Shown piece by piece: positions 27,165 through 35,663 of a stretch of DNA of 53,680 nucleotides; position 1 is the first letter of the stretch, and every line of letters begins with the position of its first letter. Source of the stretch: Planctomyces sp. GTDB taxonomy: Bacteria > Planctomycetota > Planctomycetia > Planctomycetales > Planctomycetaceae. Location of the stretch: contig JAIXVG010000343.1 of assembly GCA_027483145.1 (NCBI GenBank), forward strand, positions 1 through 53,680, written 5' to 3'. The translations under genes and the position numbers were made by a program. A model generated the notes under the pieces. That model worked only from the letters and a program-made list of their open reading frames with translations, did not search any database and was not told the origin of the DNA.

Positions 27165-27662
27165 ATGAAAATCTTATCTAAAGCAAGTTGTTTCTCGCGT
27201 GGTCAAGGGTCTGGCACCGAGGTGCGGAGGCGAGTGGGCTTTACGCTGACGGAAATTTTATTGGTGCTGGCGATTTTGGGTGTGATTGCGGCAATGGTGG
27301 TACCGCAGCTATTGGGGCGGCAGAAGGAGTCGTTGATTCGGACCACGAAGATCAGCATCAAGGGGTTTGAAGATGCGCTAAAGCAGTATGCGATTGGTCA
27401 TGATGGAGAGTATCCGACCGGGACGCGGGAAGAGGTGATTGGGATGCTGGTGCGGCCGGGGAATGATCGGGATGGGAAACCGATCAGTGCGTATCTGGAG
27501 AAGTCTCCGAATGATGCGTGGGGGCAGGCGCTGTTTTACGAGTATCCGAGCAGCAAGATTGCGAATGGGACCAAGCCGGCGATCTGGTCGGCAGGGCCTA
27601 ACAAGCAAAGTGAAGATGGAAGTGGTGATGATGTGAATAACTGGACGGAAGGGCCGAAGTAG
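27165..27662 (+). CDS. Major pseudopilin, GspG-like
   Basis: The product has 165 residues. A prepilin leader of about 25 basic residues ends in RRVG, with cleavage before FTLTEILLVLAILGVIAAMV. Glu at mature position 5 is present. The C-terminal globular part keeps GspG features: LKQYAIGHDGEYPT, SPNDAWGQALFYEYPS and a final GPNKQSEDGSGDDVNNW stretch like the calcium-binding end of GspG. Main subunit of the type II secretion pseudopilus at the inner membrane. It is followed after one base by the frame of the gspH-like gene. Confidence 0.93.
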   Translation: MKILSKASCFSRGQGSGTEVRRRVGFTLTEILLVLAILGVIAAMVVPQLLGRQKESLIRTTKISIKGFEDALKQYAIGHDGEYPTGTREEVIGMLVRPGNDRDGKPISAYLEKSPNDAWGQALFYEYPSSKIANGTKPAIWSAGPNKQSEDGSGDDVNNWTEGPK

Positions 27663-27756
27663 GGTGGGTGAGAATTGTTGTAGTCGTGAAGATGGCAATG
27701 CGCCACATCCTACAAAGATGGAGTGGATCGGCCCAAATAAGGTGATGGGTGGGAAG

Positions 27757-28464
27757 ATGGTACGGCAATCCACACCCTACAAAGAGAGTTGCAAATGGCG
27801 AGGCTATTCGCTGTTTGAAGTGCTGTTGGTGCTGGCGATTTTGTGTGGGCTGGCTGCGGTGGCGGCACCGAATGTGTTGCGGTACTCCAGAGAGCAGGCG
27901 CTGGTGGAAAGTGGTGCGCGGGTGCAGGGGGGGCTGGCCAGTGCTCGACTGCGCGCGATTGAAAGTGGTGTCGAGTACCAGTTTCGATATGAGCCCGGGG
28001 GGGACTCGTTTGTGGTGATACCGCTGGAAATTGCAAAGACACAAACGGCGAGTGCTGGCGATGTGAAGAAGTCGGTTGGTTTATCAGGGAAGGGGAATGG
28101 GGCTGGCGCGGCTGATGTTGGTACGGGGGTGTATCGACAACCGAGTGCCACGGCCGGAATGCTGGAACGACTGGTGACGTTCGAGGCGGCGGAAGGGGCG
28201 GTAATGGAGGGGCTGCCGGAGATAGCGTTGCGGGATATCGCCGCAGAGACGAAGCTGACCGATAAGAAATGGTCTCGTCCGCTGGTGTTTCGATCAACGG
28301 GATCTGCCAGTAATGCGGTTTATCGACTGCGGGGGCAGGGTGGGGCTGAGCTGACAATTGAAGTTCGTGGTTTGACAGGCGCCACGAAGGTGGGGAGTGT
28401 CACTTATCGAGGGAAGACCAAGCAGCCTGGCGGGGATGTTCAGCCGGTCCCGGTGACACCATGA
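27757..28464 (+). CDS. Minor pseudopilin, GspH-like
   Basis: The product has 235 residues from ATG 27757 (GGGAAG just before it). The same frame is open from a GTG at 27664, with other ATGs at 27718 and 27745, so the start is uncertain. The leader ends WRG and the mature protein begins YSLFEVLLVLAILCGLAAVA with Glu5. The globular part has beta-rich GspH character (ASARLRAIESGVEYQFRYEP) and a Gly-rich insertion. The segment upstream of the likely start holds two short copies ending CCTACAAAG (27709-27717 and 27774-27782), suggesting repeat DNA has entered this gene's 5' end. The stop overlaps the next start by four bases. Confidence 0.82.
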   Translation: MVRQSTPYKESCKWRGYSLFEVLLVLAILCGLAAVAAPNVLRYSREQALVESGARVQGGLASARLRAIESGVEYQFRYEPGGDSFVVIPLEIAKTQTASAGDVKKSVGLSGKGNGAGAADVGTGVYRQPSATAGMLERLVTFEAAEGAVMEGLPEIALRDIAAETKLTDKKWSRPLVFRSTGSASNAVYRLRGQGGAELTIEVRGLTGATKVGSVTYRGKTKQPGGDVQPVPVTP

Positions 28465-28898
28465 GACGGGGTGGGCTGACATTACTGGAAGTGATTTTGG
28501 CGTTGGGCCTGTTTGTGCTGGCCTGTGCTGCGTTTGGACATATTTTGTGGAACGGAACTCGGGCGAGTGTGACGGCTCGGCTGCAGGCTCAAGGGCTACT
28601 TCGGTGCGAGACGAAGCTGGCCGAGATGCTGGCTGGGGCAGAGCCGTTTCAAAGCCGGAGCAGTGTGCCGTTTTCTGATGATGGGAATTGGGTCTGGTCG
28701 AGCCAGCTTGAAGCGACTGCAGCGGCGGACCTGTTGAAGTTGAGTGTGACGGTCAGCCATCAATCGTCGACACCCCTGGGGCGAGTCTCGGTGACGCTGG
28801 TGAGACTGGTACGGGACCCGGCTATCTTTACGGCAGGGGGATCGACTTCTACGCCGAAATCAACAACGACTCGGCAAACAACCAAGAAGTCCCAATGA
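28461..28898 (+). CDS. Minor pseudopilin, GspI-like
   Basis: The product has 145 residues. It has a very short leader MRRGG, then LTLLEVILALGLFVLACAAF with Glu5, the typical GspI/V start. The globular domain is small and ends in a Thr/Ser/Lys-rich tail (STPKSTTTRQTTKKSQ). It overlaps the gspH-like stop by four bases (ATGA at 28461) and the gspJ-like start by four (28895-28898), so the three genes are translationally coupled. Minor pseudopilins H-I-J-K form the tip of the pseudopilus. The assignment to I rests on size and order. Confidence 0.85.
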   Translation: MRRGGLTLLEVILALGLFVLACAAFGHILWNGTRASVTARLQAQGLLRCETKLAEMLAGAEPFQSRSSVPFSDDGNWVWSSQLEATAAADLLKLSVTVSHQSSTPLGRVSVTLVRLVRDPAIFTAGGSTSTPKSTTTRQTTKKSQ

Positions 28899-29872
28899 CG
28901 ACTAGCCAAACCGAATCCCTGATGACGCATGGGGCAGCGATCGAGGTTCGCAGGGGGGCGTTCTCGCTGTTGGAGACGATGCTGGCGATTGGCTTGTCGG
29001 TTGGCTTACTGGTAGGGGTGTTCGCTGCGATTGATCAGTTTTGGCGACTTGAGCGGACGGGTCGGTTGGCGCACGAGCGAACTCAGATTGCGCTGGCGGT
29101 GACTCGGCTGGTGGAGACCGATTTGCGGTCGGTGGCGTTTCAGCAGGCAGAGGGTGAGGCTAACGAAGAGTCGACCAGTACCGAGACGAGTTCTCAACAG
29201 AAGTTTGCAAAAAGCAGTAGCAGTAGCGGTAGTGGCAGCAGCACGAGTGTGACTGGGGCGGCCGGGGCTGGTGGTACTACTGCGAGCAAGACGTCGAGTG
29301 GAACAAGTCGTTCACAGAATAGTCCTGCAACGGTTGCGTGGGGGGTTAAGGGGACCGAGACAGAGCTGCGGCTGCAGGTGATGGGGGCGAGTGCGACTGG
29401 GAGCGCATTGGTGCGAGGGGGGGTGACGGGGAATGCTTTAAGTGGGACTGGAGCGAATACCGAGTTGAGAATGATTCGATATGGGATTGGGGTGGTTGCC
29501 AGTTCGCCACAGGGAAGTTCACAGGGGTTGAGCCGGAGTGCTGGGGGTGGTGAGTCGGGATGGCAACGGACGATTTCGATGAGCTTTCCGGGGACGGGCG
29601 CAGTTGAGATGGGAGAGCCGCTGGAAGTGGTGATGGTTCCGGAAATGGAGGGGGTACGGTTTCGTTACCTGGGGACTAGTGGTTGGGCGAGTGTGTGGGA
29701 TGCAGAAGTGGAGGGGCGATTGCCGCAAGCGATTGAAGCGACGCTGACGTTTCGTGAGCAGCCGGTGGTTCGTAAGCCGCTTTGGAATTTTTCTGATGCG
29801 GCTAACACGCAAGTGGTACGGGTGGTGTTACCGGTGATGATGGGGTTGAACGGGTTGGATGAAGAGGAGTGA
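28895..29872 (+). CDS. Minor pseudopilin, GspJ-like, with Ser/Gly-rich insertion
   Basis: The product has 325 residues. The leader ends RRGA and the mature protein starts FSLLETMLAIGLSVGLLVGV with Glu5. The residue before the cleavage point is Ala where most prepilins have Gly. A helix-rich start is followed by a low-complexity stretch, about residues 85-150, of Ser, Thr and Gly (SSSSSGSGSSTSVTGAAGAG), then a beta-rich domain ending NTQVVRVVLPVMMG. It is longer than classical GspJ, mostly because of the insertion. No gspK follows; repeat-bearing noncoding DNA begins after the stop. Confidence 0.83.
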   Translation: MTTSQTESLMTHGAAIEVRRGAFSLLETMLAIGLSVGLLVGVFAAIDQFWRLERTGRLAHERTQIALAVTRLVETDLRSVAFQQAEGEANEESTSTETSSQQKFAKSSSSSGSGSSTSVTGAAGAGGTTASKTSSGTSRSQNSPATVAWGVKGTETELRLQVMGASATGSALVRGGVTGNALSGTGANTELRMIRYGIGVVASSPQGSSQGLSRSAGGGESGWQRTISMSFPGTGAVEMGEPLEVVMVPEMEGVRFRYLGTSGWASVWDAEVEGRLPQAIEATLTFREQPVVRKPLWNFSDAANTQVVRVVLPVMMGLNGLDEEE

Positions 29873-30268
29873 GGGGCTGAATGAACGACGGGAGCAGATG
29901 GTGCGGCATCTTGCTGCTGCGCAGTCCGGCCAACAGTTGCCTGTGCCACACGAGTGATGCCCTATTCGATGAATGGTGTGGGTCAAACGAAGAACGCGAC
30001 CACTGGCGTGGTCGGCTCGGTGGGGGATCTGGTGCTTTTGAAGTTGCGCTATTCACTTCAAAATTGATAAGAAACCTCACAAGACACAGGGGGGAATGAA
30101 GTCACGACTCAGGCAGGGTCAAGCGATCGATGCCCCTCGCTGACGCTTCGGGCTACGAAAGAAATCAGCGGGATTTACAGTGTTTTTACGTGATTGGTTG
30201 GTCGACATTCAGAGATGCGCAACTTCAAAACTTGGTGCTTGGGGTGAAGCTGATTCGTGAGGCGGACG
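29873..30268. repeat. Intergenic stretch with palindromes A and C
   Basis: 396 bases between the convergent gspJ-like and TPR-like genes. It contains palindrome A at 29996-30015 and a 26-base class C repeat at 30134-30159 (starting CCCTCGCTGACGCTTCGGG) that recurs exactly at 44743-44768. Short frames here are built from these repeats and are not genes. Confidence 0.6.
29996..30015 (+). repeat. Dispersed palindrome A, copy 3
   Basis: Arms CGACCAC and GTGGTCG around TGGC pair perfectly; followed by GCTCGGTGGG. Confidence 0.75.
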
Positions 30269-31399
30269 CTACTTGGATTGAAGGTGCTGCAGTCGGGTTT
30301 GGGCTTTGTCGCTGAAGAGGGTGCCAGGGAACCGGGTGATGGTTTCCTGGTAGATTTCGAGCGCGAGCTGGTTGTCGCCGGCAGAAGCGAGGGCTTCGGC
30401 GGCTTGCAGGCTGGCGAGGGCAGCCAGGTGGCGATCATCGGGGAAAACGAGGGGGACCCAAAGCCAGGCGGTTGCGGCTCGGGTGGGTTCATCGAAGCGG
30501 GCGAAGCCGAGACCCAGCAGGTATTGAGCAGGGCCGCGAATTGATTCGGGCCAGTCGTCGATGGTTCGTTCCCAGCGAGCAACTTCGGTTTGGGTGAGGT
30601 CGGGTGAGGCAAGTCGATATCGCCACTGCTGGGCCTGGGCCAGGTATCGGAGTGGAACGGGACCACCACGGGCTTGCTCGGCAAAGGCGAGGCGGGCCTT
30701 CATGGCGAACTGCTCGTCGTCGAGCAGCATGCTGGCTGCAACGAGGTTTTTGACCAGGTCCTCATCGCCGAGCCAGTTGATGGCCGTGATACGGGCCGAC
30801 TCTGAGACGAGTTCGGCTGACCAGACGAGGGGGAGATGGGCCAAATGAAAGGTTGTTTTATCGCTGACATAGATTGGTGAGAAGGCTTCTGCTGCGGCAA
30901 TATAGTCCCCTTCATACAGCCAGGTTTTAACGATTTGGCTGAGGATTTCACGTCGGACCCAAGTGCGGGTTTCGGCTTTGAGGGCGGCCTGGAAGTGGGC
31001 GCGTGCATCGGCGGGACGGCCTGCTGCAAGGGCTTCGATTCCGCTGGTGTGGGGTGGGATGTAGTCGGTTTGGACCTCGATAAGCTGGTCGGGGGTGTAT
31101 TCTCCGACGGCAGAGCCTTGCTGAGTGCGAATTGTGAGCCGTTCCCCCGTGTAGTCGAGGATGAGGCCACGGATGGCGACCTTGCTGGTGCCCGAGGAGG
31201 TGCGAACGAGGACGCGGTCTTCGGCGAAGGCAGAGGAGAAGCTGGCGGCAAGGAGTGTGATGAGGGGGATGATGAAGAGAGCGAGGAGGGTTGGGAGTTT
31301 GAGTAAGGCGTAGGCAATTGTTGGAAAGAGGCGAAGGGACCGACGGCTAGTGCGGTTTCGCTGAGTGAGTGTGGTGAGTGATTGGGTGTTAATAATCAT
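30269..31399 (-). CDS. Exported TPR-like helical repeat protein, function unknown
   Basis: The product has 376 residues. The N-terminus has a long basic region, then a hydrophobic segment (LLALFIIPLITLLAASFSS) ending AFAED, a signal peptide or anchor. A short beta region follows (VLVRTSSGTSKVAIRGLILD), then helical repeats of TPR type through the C-terminus (ALAAGRPADARAHFQAALK, QLALEIYQETITRFPGTLF). TPR proteins of this kind hold protein complexes together. The first 25 residues are encoded by one copy of a 66-base repeat whose second copy lies downstream of the vWA gene. It is transcribed in the same direction as the vWA gene 190 bases upstream, a possible operon. Function unknown. Confidence 0.8.
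   Translation of the reverse strand: MIINTQSLTTLTQRNRTSRRSLRLFPTIAYALLKLPTLLALFIIPLITLLAASFSSAFAEDRVLVRTSSGTSKVAIRGLILDYTGERLTIRTQQGSAVGEYTPDQLIEVQTDYIPPHTSGIEALAAGRPADARAHFQAALKAETRTWVRREILSQIVKTWLYEGDYIAAAEAFSPIYVSDKTTFHLAHLPLVWSAELVSESARITAINWLGDEDLVKNLVAASMLLDDEQFAMKARLAFAEQARGGPVPLRYLAQAQQWRYRLASPDLTQTEVARWERTIDDWPESIRGPAQYLLGLGFARFDEPTRAATAWLWVPLVFPDDRHLAALASLQAAEALASAGDNQLALEIYQETITRFPGTLFSDKAQTRLQHLQSK
31302..31367. repeat. 66-base direct repeat, copy 1 (inside the TPR-like gene)
   Basis: It resembles 31510-31576 at roughly 85% of positions, with a shared core GAAGGGACCGAC, CTAG and GTTTCGCT. This copy codes for the N-terminus of the TPR-like protein. Confidence 0.7.
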
Positions 31400-31476
31400 T
31401 GCGAGCTGATGGTGTGGCTTTTTGCTGCTGGGTGGCCCGTGTGTGTGGACGTGATCGTGAGTAAGGTGCGAAGAAC

Positions 31477-31496
31477 CCGACGATTGGCATCGTCGG
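31477..31496 (+). repeat. Dispersed palindrome A, copy 4
   Basis: Arms CCGACGAT and ATCGTCGG pair perfectly around TGGC. Compared with the copy at 30 kb, the inner pairs differ on both sides together. Preceded by GAAGAAC, followed by CTCGGTGGG. Confidence 0.75.
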
Positions 31497-31509
31497 CTCG
31501 GTGGGTGGT

Positions 31510-31576
31510 TAAGTGGGCGGTAGGAATTGTTTGAAAGAGGTGAAGGGACCGACAGCTAGCGCCGTTTCGCTCAGTG
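31510..31576. repeat. 66-base direct repeat, copy 2 (intergenic)
   Basis: Second copy of the repeat at 31302-31367, same orientation, lying just past the stop codon of the vWA gene. Confidence 0.7.
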
Positions 31577-31587
31577 TTGAGAATACG

Positions 31588-32685
31588 TTATGGAGTGGGT
31601 TTATCATTGAAATTGCGGGGGACGCGGGTGACGTCGACGTAGCGATAGGAGCCTTCGTTCTCGCGGGCGAGCTTTTTGAGGAAGTTGTCGACGCCGTTGA
31701 GTTCTGAGCCTTTGCCAAACTCGATGCAATGGATGCGGGTGCGGCCCTGATTGAGTTTGTCGATCTCTTTGCGCTCAGCAGAACTGAGTTCGGGTTCATC
31801 GGCATCGGTCAGGAGATAGATGACTTCGGGACCAAGCTTTAGGGCCATCTTAATGGCTGGTAAATGCTGGGTGCCGTGGTCTGGCTGGATGCCACTGATT
31901 TGCTGTTTAGCTAAGGTGCGATTGATTTCGGTAGCAAAGTAGAGGCGGGGCTGGGCTTCGTTTTTTAGCTTGAGGTAGGTGATGAACTCGTTGTAGAAGA
32001 GGACCTGAAACTGCTGCCCCGCATCAAGACTTTGAAGGCTGCCAGCCAGCTCGGACTTGGCGACGCGCATGGCGTTATGGAAGAGCATGCTGCCGGAGCA
32101 GTCGATGACAAAAACGACTCGGGTGGCGTGATCTTTGATTCCCATGAAGGCCGTACCGGGGATGCCGGTGGCGGCTGGCTGGCCAGCCGCTTGACCCGAC
32201 CGCTGAGTGATACGGGAGGGGTTGGGTGAAGTCGTGGAGCCTGCTGTGGTGGCGACGCTTGCGGGTGTCCCTGCACCAATGATTGGTGAATTGGATGGAG
32301 CGTTTTCGCTGGAGGTCGAGGTCTCTTCGAAGGCAGGAGGTAAGGTAGCGGTGAGTTGCTGCAGGTCTAAGTCGGTGGCGGCCTCAGGAGAGGAATCTGG
32401 GTTAGACGGATTGGGTTGTTGGGGTTCGGTTAATTGAACTTCGCCCGGGGCGACAGCCCGGATGCCGACGGTGCGGGTTGGTTCGTCCCCTAAACCAGCT
32501 GGGGCCCGTTGCCAGTTTTGGAGATACCAGGAGAGGGCGAGGAGGAACAGGAAGTGAGCGATGACCGAGAGTAAGCCGCTGGGGAGGGCGAACCGCCCAG
32601 ACTGCCAATCGGGTCGAGAGGTAGTGGGTGGCCGTTTGGCAGGTATGGCGTGACTGTTCACGTTGTTGAACTCCTGTGACCACAT
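31588..32685 (-). CDS. von Willebrand factor A domain membrane protein
   Basis: The product has 365 residues from ATG 32685; a GTG at 32697 would add four. One membrane segment lies near residues 36-55 (GLLSVIAHFLFLLALSWYL). A long Pro/Ser/Thr/Asn-rich linker (about 60-180) follows, then a vWA domain from 188 with the metal-site motif D195-C-S197-G-S199. Later conserved parts are DHGTQHLPAIKMAL and VIYLLTDADEPEL. vWA domains bind protein partners through a metal ion; the orientation suggests an extracytoplasmic domain. Similar planctomycete proteins often sit with surface proteins, as here next to TPR-like and DUF11 genes. Partner unknown. Confidence 0.88.
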   Translation of the reverse strand: MWSQEFNNVNSHAIPAKRPPTTSRPDWQSGRFALPSGLLSVIAHFLFLLALSWYLQNWQRAPAGLGDEPTRTVGIRAVAPGEVQLTEPQQPNPSNPDSSPEAATDLDLQQLTATLPPAFEETSTSSENAPSNSPIIGAGTPASVATTAGSTTSPNPSRITQRSGQAAGQPAATGIPGTAFMGIKDHATRVVFVIDCSGSMLFHNAMRVAKSELAGSLQSLDAGQQFQVLFYNEFITYLKLKNEAQPRLYFATEINRTLAKQQISGIQPDHGTQHLPAIKMALKLGPEVIYLLTDADEPELSSAERKEIDKLNQGRTRIHCIEFGKGSELNGVDNFLKKLARENEGSYRYVDVTRVPRNFNDKPTP

Positions 32686-32979
32686 GACTGTGTTCACGTG
32701 AATGGGCTGGGGTGGCCGGGATGCAAGTTTACAATTTATCGGGCGGGGTCGGACAGATGGTCCGAGAGTTGCCTACTCCTCTTCCCAAGACCGGCAGATT
32801 CTGCTACTAAGGGCGATATTCGTCGAGAGGGAACCTGTCAGAAAACGTGTAAAGCGTTTCCTGTAAAGTACTTGGAGATTGATTTTGCCTGGCCATTTGA
32901 GGATTGGGCGAAGCAGGAATTACGACGAACGGATTGAAATTTTTCGCCGTTGGACAACACGGTTTGGGGAAGGATTCCC

Positions 32980-35592
32980 ATGACGAGTCGAGCCTGGAAG
33001 CTCTTTGGCGGTATTTTGGCCCTGGCGATTGCGACGCCGCTGCTATTGCATGCGCGTGGTACGGGCTGGGAGAGTCTCTGGCCCTCATCGGGGGAGGCGC
33101 TGGCTGCGGATGGGTTGATTAACCCGCAGCTTGAACCGGCGGAGGGAGTTCCTTCGGCGAACTCTCCGACGGGCGCGGTGCTGGCAGCCGGTGGTGTGGG
33201 CCAGCAGAGCCTGGTGAAAAAGTCTGGTCCTTCTTCTCGACCGGTTTACGTCGAGCAGCGGGTGCTGCCGCGTGGCCGGAAGTCGGGTGAAGTGGCTGAG
33301 GAAGAAACGGTGATTCGTGGGCAGAATGCCCCTGCGCCTCGAGAAGCGGCGGCTCCAGGTCGAGCAACGCTTGGTAAGGGTGGCCTCGATTTTCGGATGC
33401 TGTCGGATGCACCGCAAACGGCGGAGGGGCGAGCAGAGGCCTTTTCGCGCAAGCTGGCGAAGAAGGCGAAGTCGGCAGCTGATTTACTCGATGAAGTGAG
33501 TGATGACGTTGCAACGAAGACCACCGGTTCGAAGGCGATTGGCCCCAAGTCACCTGCCAGGTTGTTCTCGGCTGATCCTGATTCAATTACTCGGGGTTCA
33601 ATCGTGCAAACATCGGCGACCGATGAAGATCGGGGAGCTAATCGCAAGACGGCTGGGAAGGTTGATGAGCTGTCGCTCGATAATGATCCGTTGGGTGACG
33701 AGGCTGTTTCGCCACCGGCAACGCTGTCAATTCCGGGGATGAATGATGAGCCGGCCGCTGCGCCGGGACGGCTGCAGCCAATTCCTGAACGAGGAGTTGT
33801 TCCGGCAAGTGATGAGAAGGATGCCAGCGATCCTTTCGCCGATTTCCCTGATGCCGATGCGGAGCCTGCGAAGCCGAGTAGAGCCTCGGCTCCCACAGAG
33901 TTGGCGACTGATCCGTTTGATAATTCGGCGGCTGGTGGGGCAGCGGCTTCTGGTGGGGCGGCTTCGGGTCCGGCAATGAATGCTGAACCGGCCAAGCTTC
34001 CTCCACAGGAAGATACGTTTGCTCCGTTTGATGATGAAGCGGACGCCGATCTGCGACGAGGGGCTGGGGGAAGAGCGACCAACCTGCCTGCCAAGCCCGC
34101 TTCACCGATTGGAACGTTTGAGCAAACCCCTGTTTCAAGCGGTTTGGTTCCAGCGAGTAATAACGGGCCGCAAAAATTTGACCTGGTGGGTGACGGGGAG
34201 CCGGGGCCGCTGGTCCCACGGGGGTTACAGCAGCCACGCTTGACGATCGAAAAGATTGCCCCGCCACGTGTTTCGATTGGTCAGCCGCTGATCTATACGA
34301 TTGTGGTCAAGAACGTGGGGACCGTCGACGCGAATCAAGTAGTCGTCGAAGACCGCATTCCTAAGGGGACTCAACTGACGGGGACTGCGCCACAGGTGCA
34401 GATTGCTGAGAAGCGGTTGATTTGGAAGATTGGAACATTGAGGCCTGATGAATCGCAGAAGCTGGCGATTCGGGTCATTCCGATGCAGGAAGGGACGATT
34501 GGTAGTGTAGCGAAGCTGAGTTTTGCGGCTGAAGTGACGGCGGACATTGTCGTGACCGCGCCTCAACTGGCGATGCAGGTGCGAATGCCGAAGAAGGCCC
34601 GCGTGGGTGAGAATATTCCTGTCACGTTTCGGGTGACGAACTCGGGCAAAGGGGAAGCGATCGATGCGATTATTCGCGACATGGTTCCCGAAGGCTTAAG
34701 GCACGCGGCTGGGACCGATGTCGAATACAACATGGGGAGCTTGGCTCCGGGTGAAACGCGAGAAATTTCGCTCGATTTGGTGGCAGTGAAGCCGGGGCTG
34801 GTGGTTAACAAGACGACACTGGCTGCAAAGGGTGCGACACCTGTTCAAGAAGAGCTACCGATTGAAATTGTGGGTGAGCAACTGACGATTACGCGGTCTG
34901 GACCGCAGCGATCGTTTATGGGGCGACCAACGACGTACACCAATACGGTTCGTAACGATGGGACCGCGGCTGTGGTGTCGCTCGATATGTATGAAGTGGT
35001 TCCGAATGGGTTTGATTTTGTCGAAGCCTCGGACGGTGGTCGATTTGATCCGACTTCGCGACGAGTGAGCTGGCAGGTGGGAAGCATCGCCCCGCAGCGG
35101 CAAAAGGCTGTGACAGTTAAGCTGTTGCCGAAGGGTAATGGAGATCAGCGGTCGCAGGTTTCGGCGGTGGGACCATCGGGGACGCCAGTTTCGATTGAAA
35201 GCATGGTTTCGATTGAAGGGCTGCCGGCATTGGTGGTTGAGCCATTGAATGATCAGCGGATTGTGGGGATCGGCGAGCGAGTGACGACGAAGATTCAAAT
35301 CAAGAATAGAGGCTCGGCTGTTGCGCGACGCGTGGCGTTCTCTGTTGATTTACCACCTGGGCTGAAGCTGATTTCGGCGAATGGGCCCGGCCGAGTGAAG
35401 GAGCAAGGGAATCAACTGATTTTCGAACCGATTCCCGAGTTGAACGTTCAAGAGCAAATGACGTTTGACATTACGGTGGAAGCACTAGGGGCGGGGGACA
35501 GCTTGTTGGGTCTGAAAGTTCAGGCAGAACACTTGAACCGTCCGATGACCCGGGACGAGATTATTCAGGTCGTGCCGGACGATGGTCGGTAA
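32980..35592 (+). CDS. Exported DUF11 repeat protein
   Basis: The product has 870 residues from ATG 32980, with GGAAGG 6 bases upstream; an in-frame TTG at 32950 is less likely. A signal or anchor covers residues about 7-26 (LFGGILALAIATPLLLHA). Residues 30-410 are low complexity, rich in Ala, Pro, Asp and Glu, with repeated DPFDN/DPFADFPD-type acidic patches. The last 460 residues hold four DUF11/CARDB-like beta-sandwich repeats, each with a phrase like YTIVVKNVGT or VTFRVTNSGKG (starting near 425, 530, 640 and 745). Such repeats build cell-surface or envelope proteins. A class B palindrome and the DUF1573 gene follow. Confidence 0.88.
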   Translation: MTSRAWKLFGGILALAIATPLLLHARGTGWESLWPSSGEALAADGLINPQLEPAEGVPSANSPTGAVLAAGGVGQQSLVKKSGPSSRPVYVEQRVLPRGRKSGEVAEEETVIRGQNAPAPREAAAPGRATLGKGGLDFRMLSDAPQTAEGRAEAFSRKLAKKAKSAADLLDEVSDDVATKTTGSKAIGPKSPARLFSADPDSITRGSIVQTSATDEDRGANRKTAGKVDELSLDNDPLGDEAVSPPATLSIPGMNDEPAAAPGRLQPIPERGVVPASDEKDASDPFADFPDADAEPAKPSRASAPTELATDPFDNSAAGGAAASGGAASGPAMNAEPAKLPPQEDTFAPFDDEADADLRRGAGGRATNLPAKPASPIGTFEQTPVSSGLVPASNNGPQKFDLVGDGEPGPLVPRGLQQPRLTIEKIAPPRVSIGQPLIYTIVVKNVGTVDANQVVVEDRIPKGTQLTGTAPQVQIAEKRLIWKIGTLRPDESQKLAIRVIPMQEGTIGSVAKLSFAAEVTADIVVTAPQLAMQVRMPKKARVGENIPVTFRVTNSGKGEAIDAIIRDMVPEGLRHAAGTDVEYNMGSLAPGETREISLDLVAVKPGLVVNKTTLAAKGATPVQEELPIEIVGEQLTITRSGPQRSFMGRPTTYTNTVRNDGTAAVVSLDMYEVVPNGFDFVEASDGGRFDPTSRRVSWQVGSIAPQRQKAVTVKLLPKGNGDQRSQVSAVGPSGTPVSIESMVSIEGLPALVVEPLNDQRIVGIGERVTTKIQIKNRGSAVARRVAFSVDLPPGLKLISANGPGRVKEQGNQLIFEPIPELNVQEQMTFDITVEALGAGDSLLGLKVQAEHLNRPMTRDEIIQVVPDDGR

Positions 35593-35633
35593 TGTGGCTT
35601 GGGGCGGATTGGATTGAATTGGAATGAAGGGGC

Positions 35634-35650
35634 GGTCCGCGGAGCGGACC
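35634..35650. repeat. Class B palindrome between DUF11 and DUF1573 genes
   Basis: Arms GGTCCGC (35634-35640) and GCGGACC (35644-35650) pair perfectly around GGA and are followed by CTACGGG. It resembles the palindromes ending CACCCT at 25785 and 49665. It could act as a hairpin in the mRNA between the two genes. Confidence 0.6.
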
Positions 35651-35663
35651 CTACGGGTTGTGG

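Noticed and set aside
29881-30099. 72-codon frame after the gspJ-like gene, where gspK might be expected
   Set aside because: It is built partly from palindrome A and has no prepilin start.
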